Positions 1 to 5,245 are shown, counted from the first letter of the stretch. The stretch is 5,245 bases of DNA from JAHOYW01 sp964515915 (GCA_964515915.1 CAZEXM010000146.1:1-5245), one strand, 5' to 3'. The notes: generated by a model not told the origin, from the letters alone. Translations and numbers: made by a program.

Positions 1-20
1 CGCCTCTGTCCCCAGAGGCG
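1..20. repeat. Perfect 8-bp hairpin at window edge, possible terminator stem
   Basis: Bases 1-8 (CGCCTCTG) are the exact reverse complement of 13-20 (CAGAGGCG), with a TCCC loop, giving a GC-rich stem of 8 pairs. It lies about 165 bases past the hisC stop, so it could be the intrinsic terminator of the minus-strand operon. The T-run that would prove this would lie to the left of base 1 and is not visible. The A-run seen at 22-26 is on the wrong side for a plus-strand terminator. The stem may continue outside the window, and its role is inferred only. Confidence 0.45.
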
Positions 21-50
21 CAAAAACCGACAATTAATCCTTTACATGAC

Positions 51-185
51 ACTAGACTTCGCTAAGTGGTCAGGCTTAATTTCGCCATTGGAGATGGCGA
101 TAAGCGCTTTGCCTTTCGCTGCGCTCAGGCTCAGCCTGCGCAAAGTCCGCCGCTTAACCACGGACCAGATTAAGTCTGGACTAGA
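51..185. repeat. Nested inverted-repeat element abutting the hisC 3' end
   Basis: This stretch has no recognisable gene but is dense in mutually compatible inverted repeats: 54-59 with 172-177 (AGACTT/AAGTCT), 66-70 with 157-161 (GTGGT/ACCAC), 82-88 with 94-100 (TCGCCAT/ATGGCGA), 101-106 with 151-156 (TAAGCG/CGCTTA), 107-112 with 140-145 (CTTTGC/GCAAAG) and 126-130 with 134-138 (CAGGC/GCCTG). All are perfect and nested, so one strand could fold into an outer stem, a junction and two arms. Alternative local stems also exist: 145-149 with 161-165, and 165-169 with 175-179. The hexamer ACTAGA occurs at 51-56 and again at 180-185, like a target-site duplication. It could be a dispersed palindromic repeat, a MITE-like remnant or a structured 3' UTR. 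The pairings are directly visible; identity and function are unknown. Confidence 0.6.
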
Positions 186-1241
186 TTATCTTTTCTTTAG
201 AAAATCAACTAAGCGTTGAAGTTGTTCGTCTGTACCGATGGTGATTCTAATGTATTTACCGGTAGTTTTGCCGGGGAAATAACGGACAATTATGTTTTGT
301 TCGCGCAATGCTTTGAATAGTTTTTCGCCGTCTCCACCGGGAGGGGCGGCAAAAATGAAATTGCTTTGCGAATCCACTACTTCAAATCCGAGTTCTTTAA
401 GTTTTTTGCTTAATTTGCTTCTGGAAGCTGTAATTTTAGCGACACTTTTCCGCAGGTATTCCTGGTCGCCGACAGCTAACTCGCCCAGATACTGTGTCAA
501 CATACTGACATTATATGAATCTTTGACCTTCATCATGCCCGCGATTAAATCGGGGTGCGCGATGGCAAAACCTAATCTCAAGCCAGCCAGTGAATAGCTT
601 TTGGAGACTGTCCGGCTGATAATAACATTAGGGAATTCGCGCGCGAAATCTAGGCAGTTATCATCTGAAAAATCAGCGTATGCCTCGTCGATTAAGACAA
701 TTCCGTCAAACTCCGAGCAAATTTTACGCATATCATCCAGGGCAATGCAATTGCCGGTCGGCGCGTTGGGACGGGCAATAATCAGCAAATTAGCCGGACT
801 TGCTTTTTCCAGCAAATCATCGCTTATAGAAAAATCCTGTTTCAATGGAATTTTTATGCATTGACAGCCCTGCAGGCCGGCCAGAACCGGATACAGCGAA
901 TAAGTCGGGTCTAAAAAAGCCACCGTTTTCCGCGCGTCGGTAAATGCCCGGAAAGCTATAGTCAACATGTCGTCAGAGCCGTTTGATATGAGGATATTTT
1001 CGCGTTTATATGCGTAAACATTGGCGATGCTGTCGCGAAGCTTATCGCAGTTCGGGTCAGGGTACAGGCGCAGGCCGGCGCCGTCGGCGTCCTTGAGCAC
1101 CGCCAGGACTTTGGGACTTGGCGGGTATGGATTTTCGTTGGTGTTTAACTTCAACAAATCCATGGCTTTAGGTTGTTCGCCCGGCGTGTAGCCGCTCATC
1201 GCGTCGATTTCCGGCCTGAAATATGATTTATATTCTTTCAT
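186..1241 (-). CDS. hisC: Histidinol-phosphate aminotransferase
   Basis: Cytoplasmic PLP enzyme of fold type I. It transfers an amino group from glutamate to imidazole-acetol phosphate, giving L-histidinol phosphate in histidine synthesis. The product is 351 residues, normal for HisC. Visible motifs are LNTNENPYPP near residue 32, YPDP near 60, PTYSLYP near 112, RPNAPTG at 157-163 with the cofactor-contacting Asn159, IDEAYADF at 184-191 (Asp185 and Tyr188), SKSYSLAGLRLGF from 213 with the Schiff-base Lys214 and Arg222, SNFIFA near 293, and YIRITIGT near 330 with the substrate-carboxylate Arg332. The chosen start gives MKEYKSYF and lies one base past the hisD stop. An upstream ATG at 1292 would add 17 residues encoded inside hisD and is unlikely. 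The ribosome site is weak (GAG about 7 bases upstream), which suggests coupling to hisD translation. RPNAPTG departs from the commoner NPNNPTG but keeps the key Asn. Confidence 0.97.
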   Translation of the reverse strand: MKEYKSYFRPEIDAMSGYTPGEQPKAMDLLKLNTNENPYPPSPKVLAVLKDADGAGLRLYPDPNCDKLRDSIANVYAYKRENILISNGSDDMLTIAFRAFTDARKTVAFLDPTYSLYPVLAGLQGCQCIKIPLKQDFSISDDLLEKASPANLLIIARPNAPTGNCIALDDMRKICSEFDGIVLIDEAYADFSDDNCLDFAREFPNVIISRTVSKSYSLAGLRLGFAIAHPDLIAGMMKVKDSYNVSMLTQYLGELAVGDQEYLRKSVAKITASRSKLSKKLKELGFEVVDSQSNFIFAAPPGGDGEKLFKALREQNIIVRYFPGKTTGKYIRITIGTDEQLQRLVDFLKKR

Positions 1242-1242
1242 T

Positions 1243-2541
1243 TTATTTCTCGTTTGCGAATCTGATGGCGGCGCTTTTGCCGTGGGCGTCAAGCCCTTCC
1301 ATTTCCGCGAATTTAACAGCAGTTTTCAGCTCCTGCTTCAAGGCGCTTTTTTGATAATTCAAAATGCTCATACGGCGGAAAAATCCTTCGACGGTCAGGC
1401 CGCTGAAATATCTTCCGCTACCCGCGGTTGGCAGAACATGGCTCGGCCCGGCACAAAAATCCCCGATTGGTTCAGGTGTCCATTGACCGATGAATATCGC
1501 GCCGGCCGCTTTGACCTGTTTAGCTATATTACCTGCCCGGCGGCATTGAATTTCCAAATGCTCAGGAGCATAAAGACTGGCAATTTCGGCGGCTTGCGTC
1601 ATGTCTTTCACGTGAATCAAAAATGCTCCGTCAGCGAGGACTTTGTCAACCGCCGCCTGACGGTTCAGTTCCGCTTTCTGCCTGAACAATTCTTTTTCAA
1701 CTTCATCCATCAAGGCGGTATCCGTCGAAAGCAGGACCACTTGTTCAAAACCGCTGCCGTGTTCGGCCTGGGACAACATATCCGCGGCGATAAAGGCGGG
1801 ATTGCATTTTTTATCAGCGATGACCATTATTTCAGACGGCCCCGCAATCATATCGATGGCGGTTTCACCGTAGACAAGTTTTTTAGCGGCAGTAACATAG
1901 GCATTTCCCGGGCCGACGATTTTATCAACTTTGTTAATGGTTTCGGTACCGTAGGCGAGGGCGGCAATGCCGTAAACTCCGCCTAAGCGGTAAACTTCCG
2001 TTACTCCCGCCTGGCGCATCGCGTACAAAACCGCCGGATGAACCCCGCCGTCGGGGGCAGGGGGAGTTACTGCGACAATTTCTTTCACCCCGGCGGCTTT
2101 CGCCAGTCCGGCAGTGTGAATAACCGTTGAAACCAGCGGTGCCGCGCCGCCCGGAATATAGACGCCGACGCGCTCCATGGGCTCGAAACGTTCGCCAATA
2201 ATCACGCCCGGTCGCGGCGAACAGCTCCATGGCTGCGGGATGCGTTGTTTTGAGAAAAACATCACATTTTTGAGAGCTTCTTTTATTGCTCTTTTACAGC
2301 TGTTTGAAACTGTGCGGGAAACTTTTTTGATTTCTTCCTCGCCAACCCGGAACATATCCGGCGTCAGGCCAACTTTATCAAATTTTTTTGCGTAAGCGCT
2401 CAGCGCCGAATCGCCGGTGTTCCGGACATCGCTGAGGATTTGTTTTACCGCCTCTTCAATTTCAGGGGGATACGCGGACCGGTGATAAAGCTTGTCCAGT
2501 TTTTTTTCAAAAGCTTCATCACGGTAATATATTTTTTCCAT
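1243..2541 (-). CDS. hisD: Histidinol dehydrogenase
   Basis: Zinc-dependent, NAD-linked cytoplasmic enzyme that oxidises L-histidinol to L-histidine in two steps, the end of the histidine pathway. The product is 432 residues, the usual full length. Recognisable segments are the glycine-rich ERVGVYIPGG near 123, KIVGPGNAYVTAAK near 207, the family signature region from IDMIAGPSEI (229) to DMLSQAEHG (254-262), YAPEHLE (324-330), GDFCAGPSHVLPT (360-372) and the C-terminal LDAHGKSA (417-424). By correspondence with the E. coli enzyme, the zinc ligands are Gln258, His261, Asp361 and His420, and the catalytic pair is Glu327-His328; all are present. A strong ribosome site (GGAGGG at 2553-2548 on this strand, 6 bases before ATG) fixes the start. 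It follows panC after 23 bases and precedes hisC by one base. No other his genes lie in the window. Confidence 0.98.
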   Translation of the reverse strand: MEKIYYRDEAFEKKLDKLYHRSAYPPEIEEAVKQILSDVRNTGDSALSAYAKKFDKVGLTPDMFRVGEEEIKKVSRTVSNSCKRAIKEALKNVMFFSKQRIPQPWSCSPRPGVIIGERFEPMERVGVYIPGGAAPLVSTVIHTAGLAKAAGVKEIVAVTPPAPDGGVHPAVLYAMRQAGVTEVYRLGGVYGIAALAYGTETINKVDKIVGPGNAYVTAAKKLVYGETAIDMIAGPSEIMVIADKKCNPAFIAADMLSQAEHGSGFEQVVLLSTDTALMDEVEKELFRQKAELNRQAAVDKVLADGAFLIHVKDMTQAAEIASLYAPEHLEIQCRRAGNIAKQVKAAGAIFIGQWTPEPIGDFCAGPSHVLPTAGSGRYFSGLTVEGFFRRMSILNYQKSALKQELKTAVKFAEMEGLDAHGKSAAIRFANEK

Positions 2542-2564
2542 CGTCCACCCTCCGTAGCAGATAT

Positions 2565-3416
2565 TTAATCGTTAAGATTAAGTACGACATTATCTATTAA
2601 TCTGGCTTTGCCGAAAGTCGCGGCACAAGCTATGAGTATTTTTTTGCTTTTCTCCGAAATATCGTCCAGAGTTTCGGCGTCGTATATCGACACATAATCA
2701 ATTTCGCCGCCGGCTTTAGTAATCTGCTTCGATATCGCGTCTGTAATTTGTTGTTTATTATGAATGTGAAGCTTGACAACTTCTTTTTTAATCTGATGCA
2801 GCGCTTTCGATATCGACAGAGCGTTCCGGCGTTCATCCTTGTTCAAATAACTGTTGCGGGAACTTATCGCCAGGCCGTTGCTTTCACGCACCAGCGGGGC
2901 GATAATAATTTCCACCGGGAAATTCAAGTCCCGCACCATGCGCTTGACAATCAATGCCTGCTGCGCGTCTTTCTGGCCGAATACCGCGAAGTCCGGCAGG
3001 CTTATATTGAATAATTTAGCGACAACCGTGCAGACTCCCCGGAAAAAGGCCGGCCGGCTGGCTCCGCATAGTTTTTTTGCGAGCTTTTCCTCGTTGATCC
3101 AGACACTGCGGTCAGGATAATACATTTCCTCCGGCGTCGGCGCAAAAAGCACATCAACGCCGCGGGTTTCGCAAAGTTTGCAATCGTGTTCAAAGTCTTT
3201 TGGATAAGTATCCAGGTCTTCGTTCGGGGCAAACTGCGCCGGATTAACGAACAGGCTTACGATCAGCACATCGGCTTCCGCCCTGGCGCGGTCGATAAGT
3301 GAGATATGGCCGGAGTGCAAAAAACCCATAGTCGGAACTATGCCAATCCTTTCCCCATCCATGCGCGCCTGGCGCGAAAACGCCTGCATATCGCTTATTT
3401 TCTTTATAATTTTCAT
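2565..3416 (-). CDS. panC: Pantothenate synthetase (pantoate--beta-alanine ligase)
   Basis: Cytoplasmic ligase that joins pantoate and beta-alanine, using ATP via a pantoyl-adenylate, to make pantothenate (vitamin B5), the precursor of coenzyme A. At 283 residues it is full length. Motifs of the nucleotidyltransferase fold are clear: IVPTMGFLHSGH at 26-37 (the HIGH-like ATP site), FVNPAQF at 56-62, FGQKDAQQ at 146-153, and RESNGLAISSRNSYL at 177-191 (the KMSKS-like ISSRN loop). The start giving MKIIKKIS is preferred over an ATG six codons upstream because GGAGG sits just before it; its ATG overlaps the ilvE TGA. panB and panD are not in the window. The gene sits beside ilvE, whose oxo acid 2-oxoisovalerate is the precursor of pantoate, so the pairing makes metabolic sense. 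Confidence 0.97.
   Translation of the reverse strand: MKIIKKISDMQAFSRQARMDGERIGIVPTMGFLHSGHISLIDRARAEADVLIVSLFVNPAQFAPNEDLDTYPKDFEHDCKLCETRGVDVLFAPTPEEMYYPDRSVWINEEKLAKKLCGASRPAFFRGVCTVVAKLFNISLPDFAVFGQKDAQQALIVKRMVRDLNFPVEIIIAPLVRESNGLAISSRNSYLNKDERRNALSISKALHQIKKEVVKLHIHNKQQITDAISKQITKAGGEIDYVSIYDAETLDDISEKSKKILIACAATFGKARLIDNVVLNLND
3413..3416 (-). other. ATGA stop/start overlap joining ilvE and panC
   Basis: On the minus strand the four bases ATGA contain the panC start codon and the ilvE TGA stop. The panC ribosome site lies inside the final ilvE codons. This arrangement normally lets a terminating ribosome restart on the next gene, so the two products are probably made in linked amounts. 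Confidence 0.9.
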
Positions 3417-4423
3417 AAAACCTCCATCATCCAATTATGTTCATCGGCAATTTCACCGTATTGAATGCCGGTCATTTTATCATAAAGTTTTCTGGAAACC
3501 GGGCCAATATTCTTCCGGCCGTATTTATAAACTTTGTCATGATGAATGATTTCGCTTATCGGGGTTATAACTACGGCAGTACCGCAAGCGCCAACCTCGG
3601 CAAAAGTTTCCAGTTCAGTTTTGTAAACATCACGGTGTTCAACCGGGATACTCAGGTCTCCGGCAAGCTGCATCAATGACTTATTGGTGATGCTCGGCAG
3701 GATGGAAGATGATTTAGGAGTTACATATTTACCGTCCGGTGTTACGCCGAAAAAGTTGCTGGTTCCGAATTCTTCTATTAGTTGATGAGTTTTAGAATCC
3801 AGAAACAGCATAATTGAGCAATCGCCCTTTAACGCGAGACTGGTTGGATACAAGCCGGCGGCATAATTGGCGGCGGCTTTAACATGTCCGGTGCCCTGCG
3901 GCGCGGCGCGGTCAACCTTGTCATGAATCATAGCCCGGACCGGCTTGATGCCGCCTTTATAATAAGGGCCTACCGGCATAACCATAATAATCAGTTCATA
4001 TTCAGTTGCGGGCGCAACGCCTATTTGCGGACTCGTACCGAAAATAACCGGACGGATATACAAAGAACCACCGGTTCCATAGGGCGGAACATAATCAATA
4101 TTATCTTTAACTACTGTTTTAACCGCCGCGACGAATTTTTCTTCGGGGAAGTGCGGCATCATAAGGTAGTCAATGGTTGAATTCAAGCGGCGGGCGTTTT
4201 CCTTCGGACGGAATAGCCTGACTTTGCCGTCTTTGCAGCAGAATGCCTTAAGTCCATCAAAAGCCGCTTGCCCGTAATGTATGCAGTTCGCTGCGATTGA
4301 TATGGTAATTTCATTGCTGCTGTATAACTTGCCTTCACTCCACTTTCCGTCTTTATATGAAAAACGGATGTTCGAACGTGTCGGCATAAACTCAAATCCC
4401 AGTTTGTCCCATTCAATGTTCAT
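3413..4423 (-). CDS. ilvE: Branched-chain amino acid aminotransferase (group II BCAT-like)
   Basis: PLP enzyme of fold type IV that exchanges the amino group between glutamate and the 2-oxo acids of leucine, isoleucine and valine, the last step of their synthesis. The product is 336 residues, near the family length. Landmarks are the N-terminal MNIEWDKLGF followed by a YKDGKW stretch, CIHYGQAAFDGLKAF at 47-61, LFRPKENARRL at 70-80, YIRPVIFGT at 122-130, GHVKAAANYAAG at 179-190 with the Schiff-base Lys182, IEEFGTSNFF at 216-225 with Glu218 expected to hold the pyridine nitrogen, and EVGACGTAVVITPI at 276-289. The long N-terminus and these motifs favour a BCAT over D-amino-acid transaminase or aminodeoxychorismate lyase. 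It has a good ribosome site (AAGGTG at 4434-4429) and its own promoter, and is first in the cluster. Exact substrate preference is inferred from family. Confidence 0.95.
   Translation of the reverse strand: MNIEWDKLGFEFMPTRSNIRFSYKDGKWSEGKLYSSNEITISIAANCIHYGQAAFDGLKAFCCKDGKVRLFRPKENARRLNSTIDYLMMPHFPEEKFVAAVKTVVKDNIDYVPPYGTGGSLYIRPVIFGTSPQIGVAPATEYELIIMVMPVGPYYKGGIKPVRAMIHDKVDRAAPQGTGHVKAAANYAAGLYPTSLALKGDCSIMLFLDSKTHQLIEEFGTSNFFGVTPDGKYVTPKSSSILPSITNKSLMQLAGDLSIPVEHRDVYKTELETFAEVGACGTAVVITPISEIIHHDKVYKYGRKNIGPVSRKLYDKMTGIQYGEIADEHNWMMEVL
3421..3425 (-). promoter_or_regulatory. Ribosome binding site that decides the panC start
   Basis: Plus-strand CCTCC reads GGAGG on the minus strand, four bases (TTTT) before the ATG at 3416. 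It supports the 283-residue PanC rather than the start at 3434, which would lie upstream of this site and inside ilvE. Confidence 0.8.
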
Positions 4424-4482
4424 TTTTACACCTTATTTACTGAATATATGCGAAAAAATCAATTTTTAATCCAAAGTCTTCT

Positions 4483-4511
4483 ACTATAACTTTGACAAAG
4501 GCAATTATCAA
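4483..4511 (-). promoter_or_regulatory. Probable sigma70-type promoter of the ilvE-panC-hisD-hisC operon
   Basis: Read on the minus strand, TTGATA (4511-4506) matches the -35 consensus at five of six positions, and TATAGT (4488-4483) matches the -10 consensus at five of six, with an ideal 17-base spacer. The start of transcription would fall near 4476, giving a leader of about 53 bases before the ilvE ATG. That leader contains no ATG and no strong GC hairpin, so neither a leader-peptide attenuator nor a riboswitch is visible. The site overlaps the opposing pal promoter. Confidence 0.65.
4490..4500. repeat. 11-base palindrome in the shared promoter core
   Basis: CTTTG-A-CAAAG is a perfect inverted repeat that contains the pal -35 hexamer and lies in the spacer of the ilvE promoter. 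A dimeric regulator bound here would affect both directions. It is short, and half of it is explained by the -35 sequence itself, so an operator role is speculative. Confidence 0.25.
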
Positions 4512-4520
4512 CATTAAATT
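4492..4520 (+). promoter_or_regulatory. Probable sigma70-type promoter of pal
   Basis: TTGACA (4492-4497) is a perfect -35 hexamer, followed after 17 bases by TAAATT (4515-4520), which matches the -10 consensus at four of six positions. Transcription would start near 4527, about 58 bases before the pal ATG, through an AT-rich leader. The -10 is the weak point; TATAAA at 4522-4527 is a better hexamer but would leave a 24-base spacer. The element interlocks with the ilvE promoter on the other strand. Confidence 0.55.
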
Positions 4521-4571
4521 GTATAAAATAAACTTGTAACTTCAACAAAAGAATTATATAAAAATAAAAAT

Positions 4572-4576
4572 GGAGG
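4572..4576 (+). promoter_or_regulatory. Ribosome binding site that decides the pal start
   Basis: GGAGG lies 8 bases before the ATG at 4585. The alternative ATG at 4570 overlaps this site and has no upstream ribosome site of its own, and starting there would put acidic residues (MEEFI) ahead of the signal peptide. The start at 4585 is therefore preferred. Confidence 0.85.
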
Positions 4577-4584
4577 AATTTATC

Positions 4585-5151
4585 ATGAAATCAGGAAAAA
4601 TTTTAACTGTTTCCCTGCTTGCCGGAATATTACTTACAGGTTTCGGATGCAACTGGATTGATAACGTAATCCCCGGCAATGGCCCCGTGGCGGTTCCGGT
4701 TACTCCCCCGAATATTGAACCCGATAAAGGTACAGCCACCGAATGGACAAAGAATATTAATATAGAACCTATAGGGGGGCTCACCAAAGACGGCTGGCAA
4801 CCGGTTAAGAATATGACTTTGCCGACAATCTATTTTGCTTATGACCGCAGTGTGATCGGCACGTCTGAACGCTACAAACTGCGGCAGGTTGCCGAATATT
4901 TAAAAAAGAATATGGAATTCGGTTTAATAATTGAAGGGAATTGCGACGAAACCGGTTCCGCGGAATATAATCGCGCCCTGGGCGAACGCCGCGCCATTGC
5001 CGCAAAGGATTATCTGGTAAATTCAGGAATAAGCGCCGAACGCATTAAAACTATAAGTTACGGTGAAGACCGCTTGCTGGTGAAGGGTGATACCGAAGCG
5101 GCGCACGCTAAAAACCGCCGCGACAACCTGATCCTGGCACGCATGCGATAA
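4585..5151 (+). CDS. pal: Peptidoglycan-associated lipoprotein (OmpA-family C-terminal domain)
   Basis: Expected to be anchored by lipid in the outer membrane and to bind peptidoglycan non-covalently, helping hold the envelope together, classically with the Tol system. The product is 188 residues. Residues 1-21 form a signal peptide (Lys at 2 and 5, hydrophobic core 6-20), with Cys22 as the probable lipidated residue. The lipobox GFGC is atypical, since position -3 is Gly. A Pro/Gly-rich tether spans roughly 23-79. The OmpA-like domain covers about 80-186: IYFAYDRSVI near 82, IEGNCDETGSAEYNRALGERRA at 116-137, SYGEDR near 158 and AKNRRDNL near 175. Asp121 and Arg136 match the diaminopimelate-binding pair Asp271/Arg286 of E. 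coli OmpA, with the same 15-residue spacing. No tolB, ybgF or other tol gene lies in the window; upstream is the divergent ilvE operon. A general OmpA-like lipoprotein is the alternative reading. Confidence 0.9.
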   Translation: MKSGKILTVSLLAGILLTGFGCNWIDNVIPGNGPVAVPVTPPNIEPDKGTATEWTKNINIEPIGGLTKDGWQPVKNMTLPTIYFAYDRSVIGTSERYKLRQVAEYLKKNMEFGLIIEGNCDETGSAEYNRALGERRAIAAKDYLVNSGISAERIKTISYGEDRLLVKGDTEAAHAKNRRDNLILARMR

Positions 5152-5159
5152 ATTAAAGA

Positions 5160-5182
5160 AAAGCAATTAATCTAATTGCTTT
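5160..5182. terminator. Probable bidirectional intrinsic terminator
   Basis: AAAGCAATTA (5160-5169) pairs perfectly with TAATTGCTTT (5173-5182) around an ATC loop, a 10-bp stem eight bases past the pal stop. Read on the minus strand the stem is followed by TCTTTAATTT, a fair T-rich tail; on the plus strand only a short TTT precedes mixed A/T. The stem has just two G-C pairs, so it would be weak. Its position between pal and an apparent convergent reading frame fits a shared terminator. Confidence 0.5.
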
Positions 5183-5245
5183 AAAATAAATCACTTAAGT
5201 TTTGCAGTTCGTTTTTCTGCTTGATATTATGATGCAATTTTGAAT
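5181..5245 (-). CDS. Possible C-terminal end of a convergent gene (partial)
   Basis: On the minus strand a frame entering from the right edge encodes about 20 residues ending in NIKQKNELQNLSDLF, then TAA at 5183-5181, and the terminator hairpin begins within that stop. The polar, amphipathic composition is protein-like and the stop-then-hairpin arrangement is typical of a gene end. Twenty codons are too few to identify a family, and another frame is also open for 16 codons here, so this is suggestive only. The gene body and start would lie beyond the window. Confidence 0.35.
   Translation of the reverse strand, partial: SKLHHNIKQKNELQNLSDLF

Noticed and set aside
51..185. tRNA or other known RNA gene in the left intergenic region
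   Set aside because: The stems do not form a cloverleaf with tRNA-invariant bases, and I could not match the fold to a known RNA family by eye.
46..219. 57-codon plus-strand ORF (MTLDFAKWSG...) as a real small gene
   Set aside because: No ribosome site precedes the ATG, it runs into the hisC 3' end antisense, and its sequence is explained by the palindromic element; kept only as an observation.
1242..1292. N-terminal extension of HisC from an ATG at 1292
   Set aside because: The 17 extra residues (MTPTAKAPPS...) are an out-of-frame reading of the hisD 3' end; the ATG at 1241 gives the usual HisC start and length.
1282..1986. Plus-strand open frame of 234 codons antisense to hisD
   Set aside because: It lies wholly opposite a gene with every HisD catalytic residue intact, has no ribosome site, and its translation shows no recognisable motif. 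Long antisense frames are common opposite GC-biased codons.
1934..2230. Minus-strand 98-codon frame inside hisD
   Set aside because: Same strand, different frame from hisD; the Arg/Gly-rich translation is typical of an out-of-frame reading.
4424..4476. Attenuator, T-box or riboswitch in the ilvE leader
   Set aside because: The predicted leader is about 53 AT-rich bases with no start codon, no run of Leu/Ile/Val codons and no GC-stable hairpin.
4554..4787. Minus-strand 77-codon frame opposite the start of pal
   Set aside because: It is antisense to the signal peptide and tether of pal, lacks a ribosome site, and ends in the AT-rich leader.

Overview
The window holds ordinary housekeeping biosynthesis from a Gram-negative (diderm) bacterium. 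The Pal-type outer-membrane lipoprotein is the evidence for an outer membrane. Coding DNA is of moderate GC and the intergenic DNA is AT-rich. The taxon cannot be fixed from sequence alone. The BCAT sequence style (an N-terminus resembling that of Bacteroidota-like group II enzymes) and the lone pal fit a Bacteroidota- or PVC-like lineage, which is a low-confidence inference.

Layout, right to left. A four-gene cluster on the minus strand runs ilvE (4423-3413), panC (3416-2565), hisD (2541-1243), hisC (1241-186). The genes overlap by 4 bases, are separated by 23 bases, and are separated by 1 base, so they are very probably one transcript. IlvE interconverts branched-chain amino acids and their 2-oxo acids. 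PanC makes pantothenate, whose pantoate half derives from 2-oxoisovalerate, the oxo acid of valine. HisD and HisC catalyse the final step and an earlier transamination of histidine synthesis. Divergent from this cluster, on the plus strand, is a peptidoglycan-associated lipoprotein gene (pal, 4585-5151). The 160-base gap between ilvE and pal carries two good sigma70-like promoters that point away from each other and are physically interleaved. Downstream of pal a small AT-rich hairpin (5160-5182) looks like a terminator shared with a convergent minus-strand gene, of which only about 20 C-terminal codons appear to lie inside the window.

The left 185 bases, beyond hisC, hold no recognised gene. 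They contain a compact, fully nested set of inverted repeats (54-177) bounded by a 6-base direct repeat (ACTAGA at 51-56 and 180-185), directly abutting the hisC stop codon. A second strong hairpin (1-20) sits at the window edge. The nested-repeat element is the least explained part of the window and may be a palindromic repeat or small mobile element, or a structured 3' UTR RNA. I see no sign of a defence system, CRISPR array, transposase, rRNA or tRNA.
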